Assembly (NCBI RefSeq): GCF_030272615.1
Contig: NC_081408.1
Location: 766,603,330-766,667,329, forward strand
Direction of reading: 5' to 3'
Source: Cryptomeria japonica
Lineage: Eukaryota > Streptophyta > Pinopsida > Cupressales > Cupressaceae
Length of the DNA: 64,000 nt
Position 1 is the first letter of the stretch; every line of letters begins with the position of its first letter. The position numbers and the translations under genes are program-made. The notes beneath the pieces are model-generated. The model was not told the origin of the DNA and ran no database searches. It saw only the letters and a list, made by a program, of their open reading frames with translations. Below are positions 1 through 11,420 of this stretch, piece by piece.

Positions 1-355
1 GGTCAACGTGTATTCCAAAAAAAAAAAAGGAAAAAAGAAGCCCTAACCCTAGAATTCTCAAGAAAAGAGGAACTTGGAGCCTTTAAAACCCCGAGCTATT
101 GACTTGGTGCAGCCGCGTTCTTAATTCTGAGCTTCTGATTGAAATGTTAATGCTTCAAAATAATATTCCAAAATGCAGCAACCATGTGGGAAGGTGTATA
201 TATTTTACTCTGTTTTCCTCTCTGTTTTACTCTGTTCTCCTTTGTGTTTTCCATTGTTTTCTGTTTTACTCTGTTCTCCTTTGTGTTTTCCATTGTTTTT
301 GGCGTGATCCGCTGTTAGTTCAATCTTTTAAACTTTAACTTGGTGTATTTGTTCC

Positions 356-428
356 AGCGATATGGTTAATAAATTTATTTCGACGCCATTGTCTATCAGA
401 ATGGGTGGAATTGGAAAGAACACACTGG
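356..428 (+). pseudogene. NLR-type P-loop relic
   Basis: After a possible splice acceptor (TTCCAG, ending near 356), an open stretch ends in the residues MGGIGKNTL (401-427). This closely matches the Walker A motif GMGGIGKTTL of plant NB-ARC disease-resistance proteins, with Asn in place of the first Thr. A GTATGG that could be a splice donor follows directly, and translation beyond it is not NLR-like. No RNBS, GLPL or LRR motif was found nearby. This is at most a one-exon relic, and a chance match over nine residues is possible. Confidence 0.3.
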
Positions 429-481
429 TATGGATTTTGTTACACACTTTTTTTTTTATCTATTTTGTTGCATTGTTGCAA

Positions 482-484
<3 letters not shown>

Positions 485-519
<35 letters not shown>
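485..519. repeat. AT dinucleotide microsatellite
   Basis: Uninterrupted alternating AT of about 35 bases. Confidence 0.95.
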
Positions 520-522
<3 letters not shown>

Positions 523-2678
523 AATCGTATTGTTTTAATGGCATTTAAATCAATTAGAAGTTAGTATCCGTTTATGTTCTAGAAAATTTTCTTTTTTCGC
601 CTGAAGATATGCAGTTTTTTAAGGGGTTAATTTAACTTTTAACATGTAAAAGCATAATAGATCCTCACACTTAAAATTAAAAGTACCAAACTTTGAAGTC
701 ATGGCAATTTTTCTATTCTGACGAGTGGAATTTAAAAATTGAAATGGTTGGAATGATAAATTCCACCATGAACCGTAAACTCCACAGCTCTCTCTCCATT
801 AAGACAGACTTTCGTATGCTTACCTCTTTCGTAAGCTTACCTTGCTGGATGCATCTGCTGCTGTTCAGTTTAGGTAGAAATTTTGAACATAGGGTAATAG
901 TAAATATTTATTAGTACTTGCTCTTAGGCAATAGTAATTTTTTTTATTGGTTAATTAGTTATTAAAAATATTTATTTCAATCAATTGTAATAAATTTATT
1001 TACTTATTGTAAAGGATAGATGATTATTTTTTAAGATTATTATTTACAAAAGTTGTTCTTCTCTTCCGTAATTGGATAATTTTTTTTTTTAAGGAAGCAC
1101 TTTGTCATCCCTATTTTACTGCATGATGGGTTCTTTGCCATTCCTGCTTTTCTGCTCGACACTCTTATCTTGGCTTTGTTGTCTTATTCTATGGTGGTTG
1201 TTTATCTATTTAAACTTACCTGATTCAATATTTCCATTATGAAGCATTCGCGACCTCTGCAGAAAAAAAATGTAAGGGTTTGTTTTGTTTTGACTGTATC
1301 TATGCAGGTAGATTGCATTTTATTTTATAAAGCTATTACTATTTCCGTTTTTATTGCACAGAGCTCCACCATCAATCTATATGTTTTCTCTAGTTATCTT
1401 TAGGAAGCCTTAATTTCATTCCTCAGTTTCTGCAACATATCAATAGCAGCAACTCGACCATTAAAGCACGACCTCTTTTATCTGCCGTCACCTGCTCTTG
1501 TCTATTGGGATTTCAATGGCACACAGTTTGTCCATATGCATTCGCTCCTCTTCTGCATCTTCAACCTCTGGCAACATTTGAGCCTCTTCTACGGCTTCCG
1601 CCATGAACTGCGATCCACATCACGGGTAATTTGCAAATTGTCGTCTTTGAAAGAAAAAGATGGGAATCGATTTAGAAAGAATGAAGGCAAATATCAGAGC
1701 AATGAACGCATACAGCGGAAGCCTCACTTAAGTCCCCATTTATTCTGTCTTCTTATGTCCTCTATTTTTGAGGATTTCAGATTCTAATTGTGCCAATATT
1801 TAAAAAACACAAAAACTAGGTAGCTGGCAATCAATATTCTTTGGTGCCCTGTGCATGCTTCTACATTTTGTTTTATTGTTCGCGAGTACAGTCATTTCTA
1901 AAACATTCCACCAAGTTTCTCTATCCTCCTCTGTGTTTTGACATATGCTCCCACCCACTTTGTGTTGCTCTTTGGTACTTTTGTCCTCGATGACAAGAAA
2001 GAAAAAGGTGATGTGTTGGCATACACGGACATACTGACTTGGCTGACGTGTTAAGTGTTTTTAAAACATGTTCTTTGGAGCCATGTTGGTGACACGATAG
2101 CTCTGACTTTGCATTTATGTTAATGACATCTTTGGTTTAAAATTGCTACGGTTTAAAGGGCATATTCCTCATGATACTTATTGTATCGAACAAGTTAATG
2201 TTTTTTCTTGGAAGTTGCATTTGACGTTTCATTTGTTTTGGTTTGGAGTCCGTCAAACCCTAACGCCGTGTGAGTCACAGTGCCGCTGGAGCTACAGAGC
2301 TCGAATCAGTTACAGAGAATGGTGCGAACAATGGTTTCATTCAAAAGATTAACGGTTGACTGGTTAGTTTATTTGTTCAGTTTGCGTTTAACAGGTATGG
2401 TTCTTGAAACACATGATTTAAGAGATTCTATTTACCTTGGTTTGAATTTTTTAGTTATGCAAAATAAAAATAAGGAAGTGGTTGTGCTTTATTTTTGTTT
2501 TTCATGACTGGGAAATTAAAATGTCTTCCGTTTCTACTGTTTCCGTTGCACAGTTAGAATCAGTTATTTGTTTTTCAGTTTACAAATCTTGTAAGTTAAC
2601 AGGTTATTTAAGATGAAAACGGGATTCTTTCTGTGTGTGCATAAAACAGTTTGACAAATCAGTCTGTGAGAAGAAAAA

Positions 2679-2782
2679 CGGAGAAACACAGTGCCATAGT
2701 TTGAGTGTGAACAAAGTGCTAACATTAAAACAGAGAAATACAGTGACGTGTTTTGAGTGTGAACAAAGTGGTAGCATTAAAC
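2679..2782. repeat. Two-copy 51-bp tandem duplication
   Basis: Two adjacent units share GAGTGTGAACAAAGTG (starting near 2703 and 2754) followed by a common ATTAAA-containing tail. The period is about 51 bp with a few substitutions. Confidence 0.75.
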
Positions 2783-2839
2783 TGCCGTAGTTTACCAGAA
2801 CCAGTCGAGGGTTTCTTGAGAATCAATACTCTATTTTTG

Positions 2840-3018
2840 TTACAGAGTATATGAGGCTTCATTGAATTGAAACCATATTGTTCAGTGTTTATTTGAAATC
2901 ATACAGTACAGAGTATTTGAGGGTTTGTTGATTTGAAATCATATTGTTCAGGGTTTGTTGATTTGAAATCATACTGTTCAGAGTATATGAGATTTTATTG
3001 ATTTGAAACTATATTTTC
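2840..3018. repeat. Degenerate minisatellite with TTGATTTGAAATCATA units
   Basis: About four units of 35-45 bp built on the words CAGAGTATATGAG, TTGATTTGAAATCATA and TTGTTCAG are repeated with substitutions and small length changes. There is no coding potential. Confidence 0.7.
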
Positions 3019-5198
3019 AGAGATTGGATAGTGTTGAAGAATATTATTGCAAAATTTTCATATGTACAGACTGATAAAATATTCTCGCTCCAATCCCTGA
3101 TGGTTTTGTGACTGCAAGAATAAAATGCATGCATAAAATCACCAGTGGTTGTAGCTCGAGTTGAAATATACATTGAGAAGAAGAGGGGTTGGTGCTCCTT
3201 GAGGCCTTGTGGTTTCTAAAACATGTGAACTGAGTTGGTGCTCTTTTTGAATTAATATAAGGGATCTTTCGAGTGGTTTTTCTACCCCAAGAGGGTTTTC
3301 CACTCATGCAAAATATTGTGTTATGTTGCATTGTCGTGTTTCATTCTGTTTACTAGTGTATGCTCTGATACATCATTTTTAGTCCTCTTTATCTCATACT
3401 CTGTTTAGTTGGATGTATGTAATGCAATGTTGAAAGTATTTTTAATGTTTCAAGTTTGTGTAATATGTTAATACCATTTTGTTAAACAAGGTCTGAATCA
3501 GATGTTTTAGTTGGTTCAATGATATACTTTATGCTGCATTAATGTATTCCTTCAAAGTGTTAAGTCTCAGCCATCTGTTCACACTGTGAATTAAAATTGT
3601 CAAGGTCCATAAAAGTATAACTCGTTAAAATTTTTGTCACACTCTGATTCACCCCCCCCCTCTCAGAGTGTTTTCCACTTCCAACAATTTGCAAGCTTCC
3701 ATTCCGATACAAATTGGGAATAAATGTTAATTGACAACTTGACAATGTTAACTGTTTTAATTCGCGTCCAAGCCCTGTTTACTAATTCCAGCTTCTTCGT
3801 GCATGGAATTCAAGCAAGTATAATTTGCAGAGCCCTATTGCCAATGTGAACTTGTGCTTCCACTTTCAAACCCTCAAAAGTCACTGGTTACGTCTATGCT
3901 AATACCCTAAATCTAAGTGCCCTATTTCTATGTAAATCCATTTTGTTCATACCATGCAATCAACATTTCCTTGATGCGTTCGGTCAAATTGTTCCATGCC
4001 TTGTCTATGCATCCATGTTTTGGATACACAAATACAAGTCATAATGCTTTGATGAGTATTAATACTCTATTCCAAACTTCTCCGCAGCTTGCTTCAGAGA
4101 CCAATTGTATTCACTTACAATTCACACTATAGATGCATGTGATTGAGGGAAATCTTCCAAAGGAAACACTCCCCCTATATAAGTTATTAGTCTGACTCCC
4201 ACGCATTGATAGACATATGATGAAAGTTGGCAACTACCTCAAAAGTCAAAATCTCTTCCAAGCGACCCAATAGCTAGACATGGGTACCTAACAGATCGCT
4301 TACTTGGGCCTTGCATGGATGATTTTGGAGGATTCTAGAAGTAACTACCAGTTTCAAACTGCAGATCCATAACATTCATAACTTCTGTCCAATACAAAGA
4401 AGGTTTTGACATGACAAGAGAGCTCCCACATATTTAATGTGACTCCTAGCAATCCAAGAGCTAGACGGAGGCTTCCACAAAATCCCTTTTTTGGGTATGC
4501 CCCAGATGATAATTGGGGATCCTAGAATCGGCTCCCAATGCTAGACTTGCAAATCTACCACTTTTTTGTATTGTGTCCAATACCGAGCCTATTCTGAGAT
4601 GGCAAGGGAGCTGACACATTGCAACCAGGTGCCCTTGGTCAAGTTGGATCCCTCGTGGATTTGAATGGCTCTAAAATATATCTCGTGTTCTGCACAAAGG
4701 AACTTGAATGATCCCTTAGTAGACCTGGTACACACATAAATACATAACTATAAACATCGTGAGCAATCCCTTAGATTGGCTTGGCTTGGATGATTTTGTA
4801 TGAGTCCACACTATTTCATCCCACTGTCCTCTTCTTAGGTTCTCCATTAACTTGTGTTTTTCTACACTTTGTTATAGCTCATTGAATGCTACCATGGGAG
4901 TCCTTGGATTGCCCTCTGGAACGATAATGATTGGAGAAAAAGAAAAACAGTATCAGAATTCAGACTAAGAGCCTGTAGAAAAAATATGACTTAACGAGTA
5001 TTAGAAATTTAGAACAATCCATGCTCGTCACAGAAAAAGAAACAACACATAAGTAATTAACACATTAGAATGCAATGGAAGGTTCTATATTTAAGACTTA
5101 GATGGTCGGCAAGAAAAAAATCCCAAAATCTTGTATTACTAATGCAATAAATCACTATTCCCAAAATCTGTATAAGTAAAATTGAAATGTAAAATACT

Positions 5199-5392
5199 GG
5201 GCTTCGGTCCTATCTCGCCTAGTCGTGGATCGCAACTTAAGGCGTGGGTATGCTCCCCATGGTCTTGAGTTCGAGTCCCCGACTGTGTTAACTCTGTGTG
5301 TGTTGCTACCTTGTGAGTGGGTCGTACACACTAGAAGATTAGTCTCGCTTCGGCGAGGATACCACAGATACCAAAATTTTATTTTGGCTGGT
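5199..5392 (+). mobile_element. Putative tRNA-derived SINE
   Basis: The head contains a Pol III B-box, AGTTCGAGTCC (5268-5278), preceded at tRNA-like spacing by CCTAGTCGTGG, a weak A-box candidate. A non-tRNA body follows with a short hairpin (CTCGCTTCGGCGAG, about 5345-5358), and the element ends in a T-rich tail near ACCAAAATTTTATTTT. This order (Pol III head, unrelated body, T/A-rich tail) is that of plant SINEs. No convincing target-site duplication was found, so the ends are approximate. Confidence 0.5.
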
Positions 5393-5765
5393 AATTTTCT
5401 AATTCAATGACCACTTACCCCAATTCTTAAAGCATTTGCTCATCCTCAAAAGATTTCTCTCGTTTATGCTTACGCTTCTCACTAACATTTACTAAATATT
5501 TACTGATTGGACCAGTACTATAATACATACTTCTCAGCGCATATCATATATATCAAGTATGTATTGTATGTTTTCTGTTCTATATAACTCTCCTATTTAC
5601 TGTAAACTATTTTTACCAGTATCACTCCTCCACCTTCCTATTAAGTATCCAATCTCATGATATCTTTCATACTTTGCTTCACTGTACAGTGCATGCTCTG
5701 GTTACTGCATTAGGCATCACCACCTACTTGCATTTGATGAAACAACCCCAATATCTGGTTAACAT
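5393..5765. other. Spacer, nothing recognised
   Basis: AT-rich spacer between the SINE-like element and the TRIM. It ends in AACAT, the left copy of the imperfect TRIM target-site duplication. Confidence 0.6.
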
Positions 5766-5900
5766 TGTTGGTGTTGGAAATAAGCCACACCCAGACCGAT
5801 GATGGACTGGTCCAAAAGGGGCCAATAGCTCAGTGGTAGAGCACTCCAGTAGCGTATGGAAGGTCCTAGGTTCGAGTCCTAGCTGGTCCATGTCTCAACA
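5766..5900 (+). repeat. TRIM left LTR
   Basis: 135 bp, TG...CA. It holds the tRNA-like cassette at 5819-5890 and ends immediately before the primer-binding site. Confidence 0.93.
5819..5890 (+). other. tRNA-like Pol III cassette in left TRIM LTR
   Basis: The 5' GGGCCAA pairs with 3' CTGGTCC (one G-U and one A-C pair). The D-arm carries the A-box TAGCTCAGTGG, and the T-arm CTAGG-TTCGAGT-CCTAG carries the B-box GGTTCGAGTCC. The anticodon arm is irregular, with an 8-nt loop and an imperfect stem, so decoding function is unlikely. Intact A and B boxes suggest Pol III promoter ability; transcription is inferred. Confidence 0.8.
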
Positions 5901-5912
5901 TGGTATCAGAGC
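5901..5912 (+). promoter_or_regulatory. TRIM primer-binding site (initiator tRNA-Met)
   Basis: TGGTATCAGAGC is the standard 12-nt complement of the plant initiator tRNA-Met 3' end. It directly abuts the left LTR. Confidence 0.95.
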
Positions 5913-5945
5913 TAGGTCCAGGCTAGGAGCCCCAAGCACACAAGA

Positions 5946-5990
5946 GGTGTGGCTTAAGGGGGCGTGTTGGTGTTGGAAATAAGCCACACC
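5946..5990 (+). other. Hairpin spanning the TRIM polypurine tract
   Basis: GGTGTGGCTTA (5946-5956, internal region) is the exact reverse complement of TAAGCCACACC (5980-5990, right LTR). This gives an 11-bp perfect stem whose loop holds the purine tract and the LTR boundary. Confidence 0.8.
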
Positions 5991-6099
5991 GAGACCGACG
6001 ATGGACTGGTCCAAAAGGGGCCAGTAGCTCAGTGGTAGAGCACTCCAGCAGTGTATGGAAGGTCCTAGGTTCGAGTCCTAGCTGATCCATGTCTCAACA
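5965..6099 (+). repeat. TRIM right LTR
   Basis: 135 bp and six substitutions from the left LTR (about 96% identical). It contains the second tRNA-like cassette. Confidence 0.93.
6018..6089 (+). other. tRNA-like Pol III cassette in right TRIM LTR
   Basis: Same structure as the left copy with intact A and B boxes. Four of the six LTR differences fall here, two of them in the anticodon loop and one in the acceptor stem (CTGATCC). Confidence 0.8.
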
Positions 6100-7826
6100 G
6101 ACATGACCATTTTTTTGCATAAACTCCAATCATGGCATAATTATGGTGTTGTAGAGGTGTTATTTTTGTTGGTGCTGGTCTTTTAAATTCATATATTCTA
6201 CTTTCAATTTCCCTTTCTCAAGTTTTGGAGCTGCTCGCTTTTGTATCTTGTCTTTTTACAGTGAGGCTTCAAACGTTATCTGCTTCATTGTTATTAAAAA
6301 CAACACATTCTTAACTTCTTTTGTTTTAAGGCTTTTATAACCATCCACCAAATTAGTATCGTAGATTTTATTTATTTTTATTATTTTTATACTTTTTGCA
6401 GCTCACTAGATTTTATCACAGGTACAGGCTTTCACTTGAGAGCAAGATGAAGCAGAGGTCTACATTGTTGTTATCTGGATTTAATTTCTGTTTTAAGATA
6501 AAAATATACATATTATTTTTATATGAAAATCTTGAAAATGCTTAACCCCCAAAAATTTGGTGTGCACATAACAAAACTCTCAGTCCTCTAATAGAATATT
6601 CCACCCCTAGTTGAAGGACACATCATATAACACTTCTGAAACAAAACAATACCGAGTCCCATCATTCTTCTTGCAATATGCAAAATAACTGATGTATTAT
6701 CTTTCTATTACAATAAAAAATATGTAAGCTTTTGTGCAAGACAATTTAGCAGAAAAGCCTTTCATTTTGATAGTGCTCCCAGACATTCTTAGTTTTATCC
6801 TCTCAAACATTTGAGAACAGAGTCGCCACATACCTTGCATATGATGGCCTACAATAGATAATTGAAATACCACCCTAATTTTCATTCAACCTTTGTAATG
6901 TAAATCTCAACTCTTGCCATTTCTTCATTTGCACTTATAAAGCACAGTAGAAGAGTAAAAACCTTGTGACTTACTACGGACTGCCGAGAGCCTCCACATA
7001 GTAGTGATAAAACCAAATTTTAAAGTCTAATCTTTTAATAGTTATTTTTGTTTAATCAACTCATGATAAAGAATTCAGCATAGCGCTAAGATATTGAAAC
7101 AGAAGTTAAATAATCAATTGACAACTCTAGGTTGTTACAACTGACAACTCATTTTAAGAGTCAAAATTTTAATTGTATTTTTACGTTTGATCTTTTAATA
7201 GTTATTTTTGTTTAATCAACTCATTTTAAATTGTGATACAGTTTCCAAGTTAGGTGTGAGAACACCTAGATTTTTTAAGGAAGTTGGTGGTCCCGACACA
7301 AATTATCTCTAAGCTGTAGGGGCTAATTACGCTAAAAAATGAGAGCTTCTACTTTTTAGGAGAATATTCCAAATAATCTTGTAGCCAAAATTTTAAATTA
7401 ACACATGCAGGCCTCCATGGCATGTCCATTCTCCGTATACCTACCAATCATTGCCTTCCATGAGATCACATCTCTTCTATACATTTTGTCAAACAGGAGC
7501 CGCTCAGTTCCTATACTCCCACACCTAGCATACATAACTACTAGGGAATTACTCACTCAACCATCCAACATAGCCCCATTTCGAATCACGAAAGCATGAA
7601 TTGACTTGCCTTGTAGAAAAGCTCCTAATCCAGTACATAGCTCCTGATTATTACATTCCACATGAGAACATTTGTTTCAGATATTTTGTCGAACACCTAT
7701 CAACCATAATCTATAGAACCCACTTGAACCCACTTTGTCATGGTTTGAAAATTACTACCCTTTACGTCTCTGCTGTGTTGTACATGACCTTTTATTCAAA
7801 GCTTTGCTTAGAGCTATAGTAATTAT
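6100..7826. other. Spacer without a recognised gene
   Basis: AT-rich, without significant reading frames. The only structure seen is an exact 34-bp direct repeat at 7031-7064 and 7191-7224. Confidence 0.6.
7031..7224. repeat. 34-bp exact direct repeat, 160 bp apart
   Basis: The copies at 7031-7064 and 7191-7224 are identical over 34 bases (starting TCTTTTAATAGTT). The surrounding sequence is only loosely similar. Confidence 0.8.
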
Positions 7827-8645
7827 TGTTAATTTTTAGTGATCAGATTAACAAAACTCAGAAACAAGTCAAATGCAAACACACAAGAGACATAAAACAC
7901 CAGAATACCTAGGGAAAACCTCCCTCTCGGAGGAAATACCCAACATCAAAGATCCAGATCAAAATCCTTATCATGAGCAAAATTATAAGTACAATGAAGA
8001 TCATATTACTTATCTGATTAATCACCAATCTAGGATAGAACTTTGCCTAATTCAAGTCACTGTGATATGCTGATGTATAAACCTGATTTTTCGTTTGAGA
8101 TTTTGGCACCACTAGGAGAGAGAGATTGCAGTCCAGACAAACTACAAATTCGCCTTGTAGATTCAGATAAGATTGCCTAGCAGATTAACTAAATTAGTGC
8201 ATCAACAAGGCACAATTTGTTGCTTGAAGTCGCCCAGAAATGGCACATAAATCGCAGGTCTGAGTGGCAGATTTGGATGCTTAGAAATTTAGAATACACA
8301 ATAATTTCGCCCAATCTCCAAGCCAAAGCAAATTGTTTAATGGCTGTGAAAATGAATGTGTGTATTCACAATGAAGTTCATATTGCCTTTATAGGAGACT
8401 AACCATTTGTTTCTCCATGTCGGCTAGGAGTCAAGATACACGGCGCCAAAATACAATAACCTTAAGCACGTTACATTTACAACTTTCATGAAATAGGTCT
8501 TGACCTATCATGTGAATTTCAAGTTATATTTGCCCCCCTCATATAGCTTATAGGACCATGCTTTAAGATATTACAATATGCTTTAAATTTTAATTGTCAT
8601 TTAAAATTTAAATTAACCAATCTGATTTGGCTATTAATTTCAACA
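7827..8645 (-). repeat. 3' LTR of the copia remnant
   Basis: The minus-strand copia internal region ends in a purine tract (8646-8660) followed, reading leftward, by TGTTG at 8645. Leftward from there the sequence runs about 819 bp to a point where the plus strand reads TGTTAATT (7827), giving TG...CA ends with matching TGTT/AACA termini. The left boundary is inferred from these termini because the partner 5' LTR is missing. Confidence 0.6.
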
Positions 8646-8660
8646 CTCCCTCTTAGCTAG
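8646..8660 (-). promoter_or_regulatory. Copia polypurine tract
   Basis: On the minus strand the sequence reads AGCTAAGAGGGAGTG immediately before the LTR start TGTTG. This is the typical place and composition for the plus-strand primer. Confidence 0.75.
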
Positions 8661-8865
8661 GGAGGATTATAGCGAGTGACCACACCTTATTGTAATAACA
8701 CATCATGGAACTTTCCATGAAATCCATCTTGCATTGCTGGTTGCGTTGCTCGTAGAGTGTGGAGGTGGTTTTTCACCTCAACCTTCTCCCTTAGAAGGAT
8801 TCAATGTCACCATGCATTGCTCATAGAGGGTGTTAGATGCAAGTTAGTGCATCACTTGAGACTGA

Positions 8866-10215
8866 GACTCCCTCTCAGCAAGAGCTGTGTTCTCAACAAC
8901 TGCAAGTCTCTCTCTGAAGCATTCAAACTACACACGAGCTAAAGGCTTGGTGAGAACATCTGCAATCTGCTCATCAGTGCTGAAGCTAAATGACACCTCT
9001 CTTTACCATATCACGAACATAGTGATAATGAGTTTCCACATGTTTTGACCTGTCATGAAACACTGGATTAGCAAACATTTTAATACAACTCTGATTGTCA
9101 CAATGAATGATTGTGGGTTCCCAAGGTTGTCCAAACAACCCAACAAGAAGCTTGCGAAGCAACATTGCTTCTCTTGATGCCACATTTGATGCAATGTACT
9201 CAGCTTTTGCCGTACTTAATGCAACTGAGGACTATTTCCTGTTGGCCCAGGAGATCACTACAAAACCCAAATTGAAACAGATTCTAGAAGTGCTCTTTCT
9301 ATCAGTTACACTTTCTGCCCAATCAAAATCAGAGTTGCCCTCCAAGGTGATGATAGTGTTGATTGGATACTTCAACCCATAGCCAACTATGCTTCGCAAA
9401 TCTCTCAGGATATGCTTGGCTGCAATAAGATGAACATGCTTCGACTTGTTCATGAATTGGTTGAGGGCACTCATTGCATAACAAATATTCAGTCTAGTGT
9501 TAATTAGATACATCATGGATCCAATCAACTGCCTGTACTCCGATGGATCTGCAAAATCAGAGTTAGCTGCAGATAAACTCAATTTCTTCAAGTTAGTTTC
9601 CATAGGAGTAAGCATAAGTTTACAATCCAGCATACCAAATCTTTTCAATATATCAATGGTGTATTTTCCTTGACTACGGATAATTTCATTAGATCTTTGC
9701 CATACTTCTAACCCTAGAAAGTAATGCATTAAACCTAGATCTTTCATTTCAAATTCAATGGCTAATTCTTTTTTACTTCTAATGATGAATCTCATATTTT
9801 TTGGGTTGCTTAATATAGACTTTTTCCTCAATGACACCATTAAGGAAAGCAGTCTTTATATCCATCTGATGCAACTTCCAACCCTTAGGTGCAACAATAG
9901 CTATAATAGTTCTAATAGAAGTATATCTAGCAATAGGAGCAAATGTTTAACCACGAGCTACAAATCTAGCTTTAAATATTTCTCAATACTACCATCAGCA
10001 ACATGTTTAATTTTAAACAACCATTTAGAAGAAATAACAAACTTACCTTTAGGTCTAGGCACAATATCTCAGACATCATTCTTGACGATGAATTGATACT
10101 CTTCGTCCATAGCTAGTTTCCATGCTTGCTGGTTCATAGCTTCTTCTATGCTTGATGATTCGGTCTCAATTATATTGCACATCATTGCAACATAGTTTGA
10201 GAATTTATGACGTCT
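8866..10215 (-). pseudogene. Copia reverse transcriptase and RNase H, degenerate
   Basis: Fragments read in order: a region with KWLFKIKHVADG and QMDIKTAFLNG (about 9850-10060), KDLGLMHYFLGLEV (about 9700), and CYAMSALNQFMNKSKHVHL and WAESVTDRKSTSRICF (about 9300-9480). The RNase H follows with IHCDNQSC (about 9100) and STDEQIADVLTKPLA (about 8950-8985). These are hallmark motifs of the RVT_2 and RNase H of Tnt1-like copia elements, which copy the element RNA into DNA. The longest open piece is 202 codons, and stops and frameshifts separate the rest. Not functional. Confidence 0.88.
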
Positions 10216-11420
10216 TTAACTTTCTCTAAATGTTCCTTGGGGATTTGTAAACTTTTCTGCTTCTTGAATTTCGCTCCTAACCCAAAGTTGTCTTTTCTTG
10301 CTAACTACAATATCTCTAGGTCCATCAGTTGGATCTAGAGGCTCAGGAGAATCACCATGCTCAATAGGTTCGAGAGGCTCAATAGACTCCCTATGAATCT
10401 TAGGGTTAGTATCAATATCCATATCTTGATTATCATTAACTTCTCTATCATTATTGACAAGAGAACCTTTAGATTTCTTAAACGCAATATTTTCTTCAAA
10501 CATAACATCCCTACTTACCTCAATGTACCTTTGTCCTGGAATTTAGACACAAAATGCTTTGGAGGACTCACTGTATCCAACATGGATATCTTTATTCCTG
10601 GATGGCTCTAGCCTAGATCTCTTTTCTTTTGGCACATGAACATAGACAAGGTTAATAAAAATCCTTAGGTGACTGATATCAGGTTTGACTCTAGTGAAGG
10701 CTTCGTCGAGAGTCATGTTGTTCAGAACACGATGAGGGCATATGTTCTGAATATACATTGCAGTCTTAGATGCTTCGGCCCATAGGAAAGTCTGCAGGTC
10801 TTGATCATGAATCATAGCTTTAGGTGCTTCAACAATGGCTCTATTCTTCTTTTTAGCCACACCATTTTGTTGAGGATTGTAGGGGATGCAAAACTCCCAC
10901 TTAATTCTCGTCTTTACACAAAAGTCATGAAAACTACTTGAGGTGTATTCACCTCCATTATTAGATCTTAACACTTTAATCCTTTTAGAGTCTTAAATTC
11001 TTTGAACCTACTTAGTACTTCATCAGATTCTTTAGATCTTAGAAAGTAAATCCTAGTCTTTCTAGAAAAATCATCTATAAATGTAACATAGCATATAAAT
11101 CCACTAGGAGAAGGAACTGACATAGGTCCACATAAGTCAGAATGAACAAGTGCTAATTTTTCCTTGGCTCTACTTTCATTTTTATGAAATGGATTTTTAG
11201 TGTTTTTACCTTAATGCACAACCTTTGCAAGTATCATCATGAAAATGACTAAGTTTAGGTATACCTTTAACCATCTTTTCAAGTGAGGGAAGTGCCTGGA
11301 AGTGAAGGTGACCAAGCCCTTTGTGCCATAGCTCGCTAGATTCAGGAGCCTCATGAATGAGTGCTTGAATAGGGTGAATTGAAAACTTATACAAACTATC
11401 ATATCTATTTCCAATAACAC
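10216..11420 (-). pseudogene. Copia integrase and pre-integrase region, degenerate
   Basis: The GAG-pre-integrase motif WHKGLGHLHFQ (about 11300-11330) is followed by the zinc-finger end DTCKGCAL. Then come SNNGGEYTSSSFHDFC (10915-10970) and PYNPQQNGVAKKKNRAIVE (about 10835-10890). In active copia integrases the last motif reads NGVAERKNR, in which Glu is the third catalytic residue of DDE. Here it is Lys, so this copy could not integrate even if translated. A linker (10216-10503) rich in EP and DPTDGP residues leads towards reverse transcriptase. Several frame breaks are present. Confidence 0.85.

Larger units (their letters stand above)
1..5198. other. Intergenic stretch without a recognised gene
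   Basis: No reading frame here exceeds about 100 codons and none resembles a known protein, apart from the short P-loop relic listed separately. The sequence is AT-rich with poly-T tracts, an AT microsatellite and short minisatellites. Intron-like junctions occur, but no chain of exons could be assembled. It could be decayed gene or old transposon sequence; I cannot tell which. Confidence 0.6.
5766..6099 (+). mobile_element. Complete TRIM/SMART retrotransposon with tRNA-like LTRs
   Basis: A 334-bp element has two direct LTRs of 135 bp (5766-5900 and 5965-6099) that start TGTTGG and end CAACA and differ at six positions. The 64-bp internal region begins with a perfect initiator-tRNA-Met primer-binding site directly after the left LTR. 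It ends in a purine tract (AAGGGGGCG) directly before the right LTR. The flanks AACAT and GACAT are a 5-bp target-site duplication with one mismatch. There is no coding capacity, so it must be mobilised in trans, as known for TRIM elements. Each LTR contains a tRNA-like Pol III cassette, reminiscent of the 5S cassette in Cassandra TRIMs. Confidence 0.93.

Noticed and set aside
1094-1130. Kinase-like tail EALCHPYFTA after a possible acceptor
   Set aside because: Resembles subdomain XI ends (ALxHPYF) of CMGC kinases, but only ten residues are present and no other kinase motif was found upstream.
5819-5890. Functional tRNA gene
   Set aside because: The anticodon arm has an 8-nt loop and an imperfect stem, and the segment is duplicated inside paired LTRs. 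A tRNA-like cassette explains it better.
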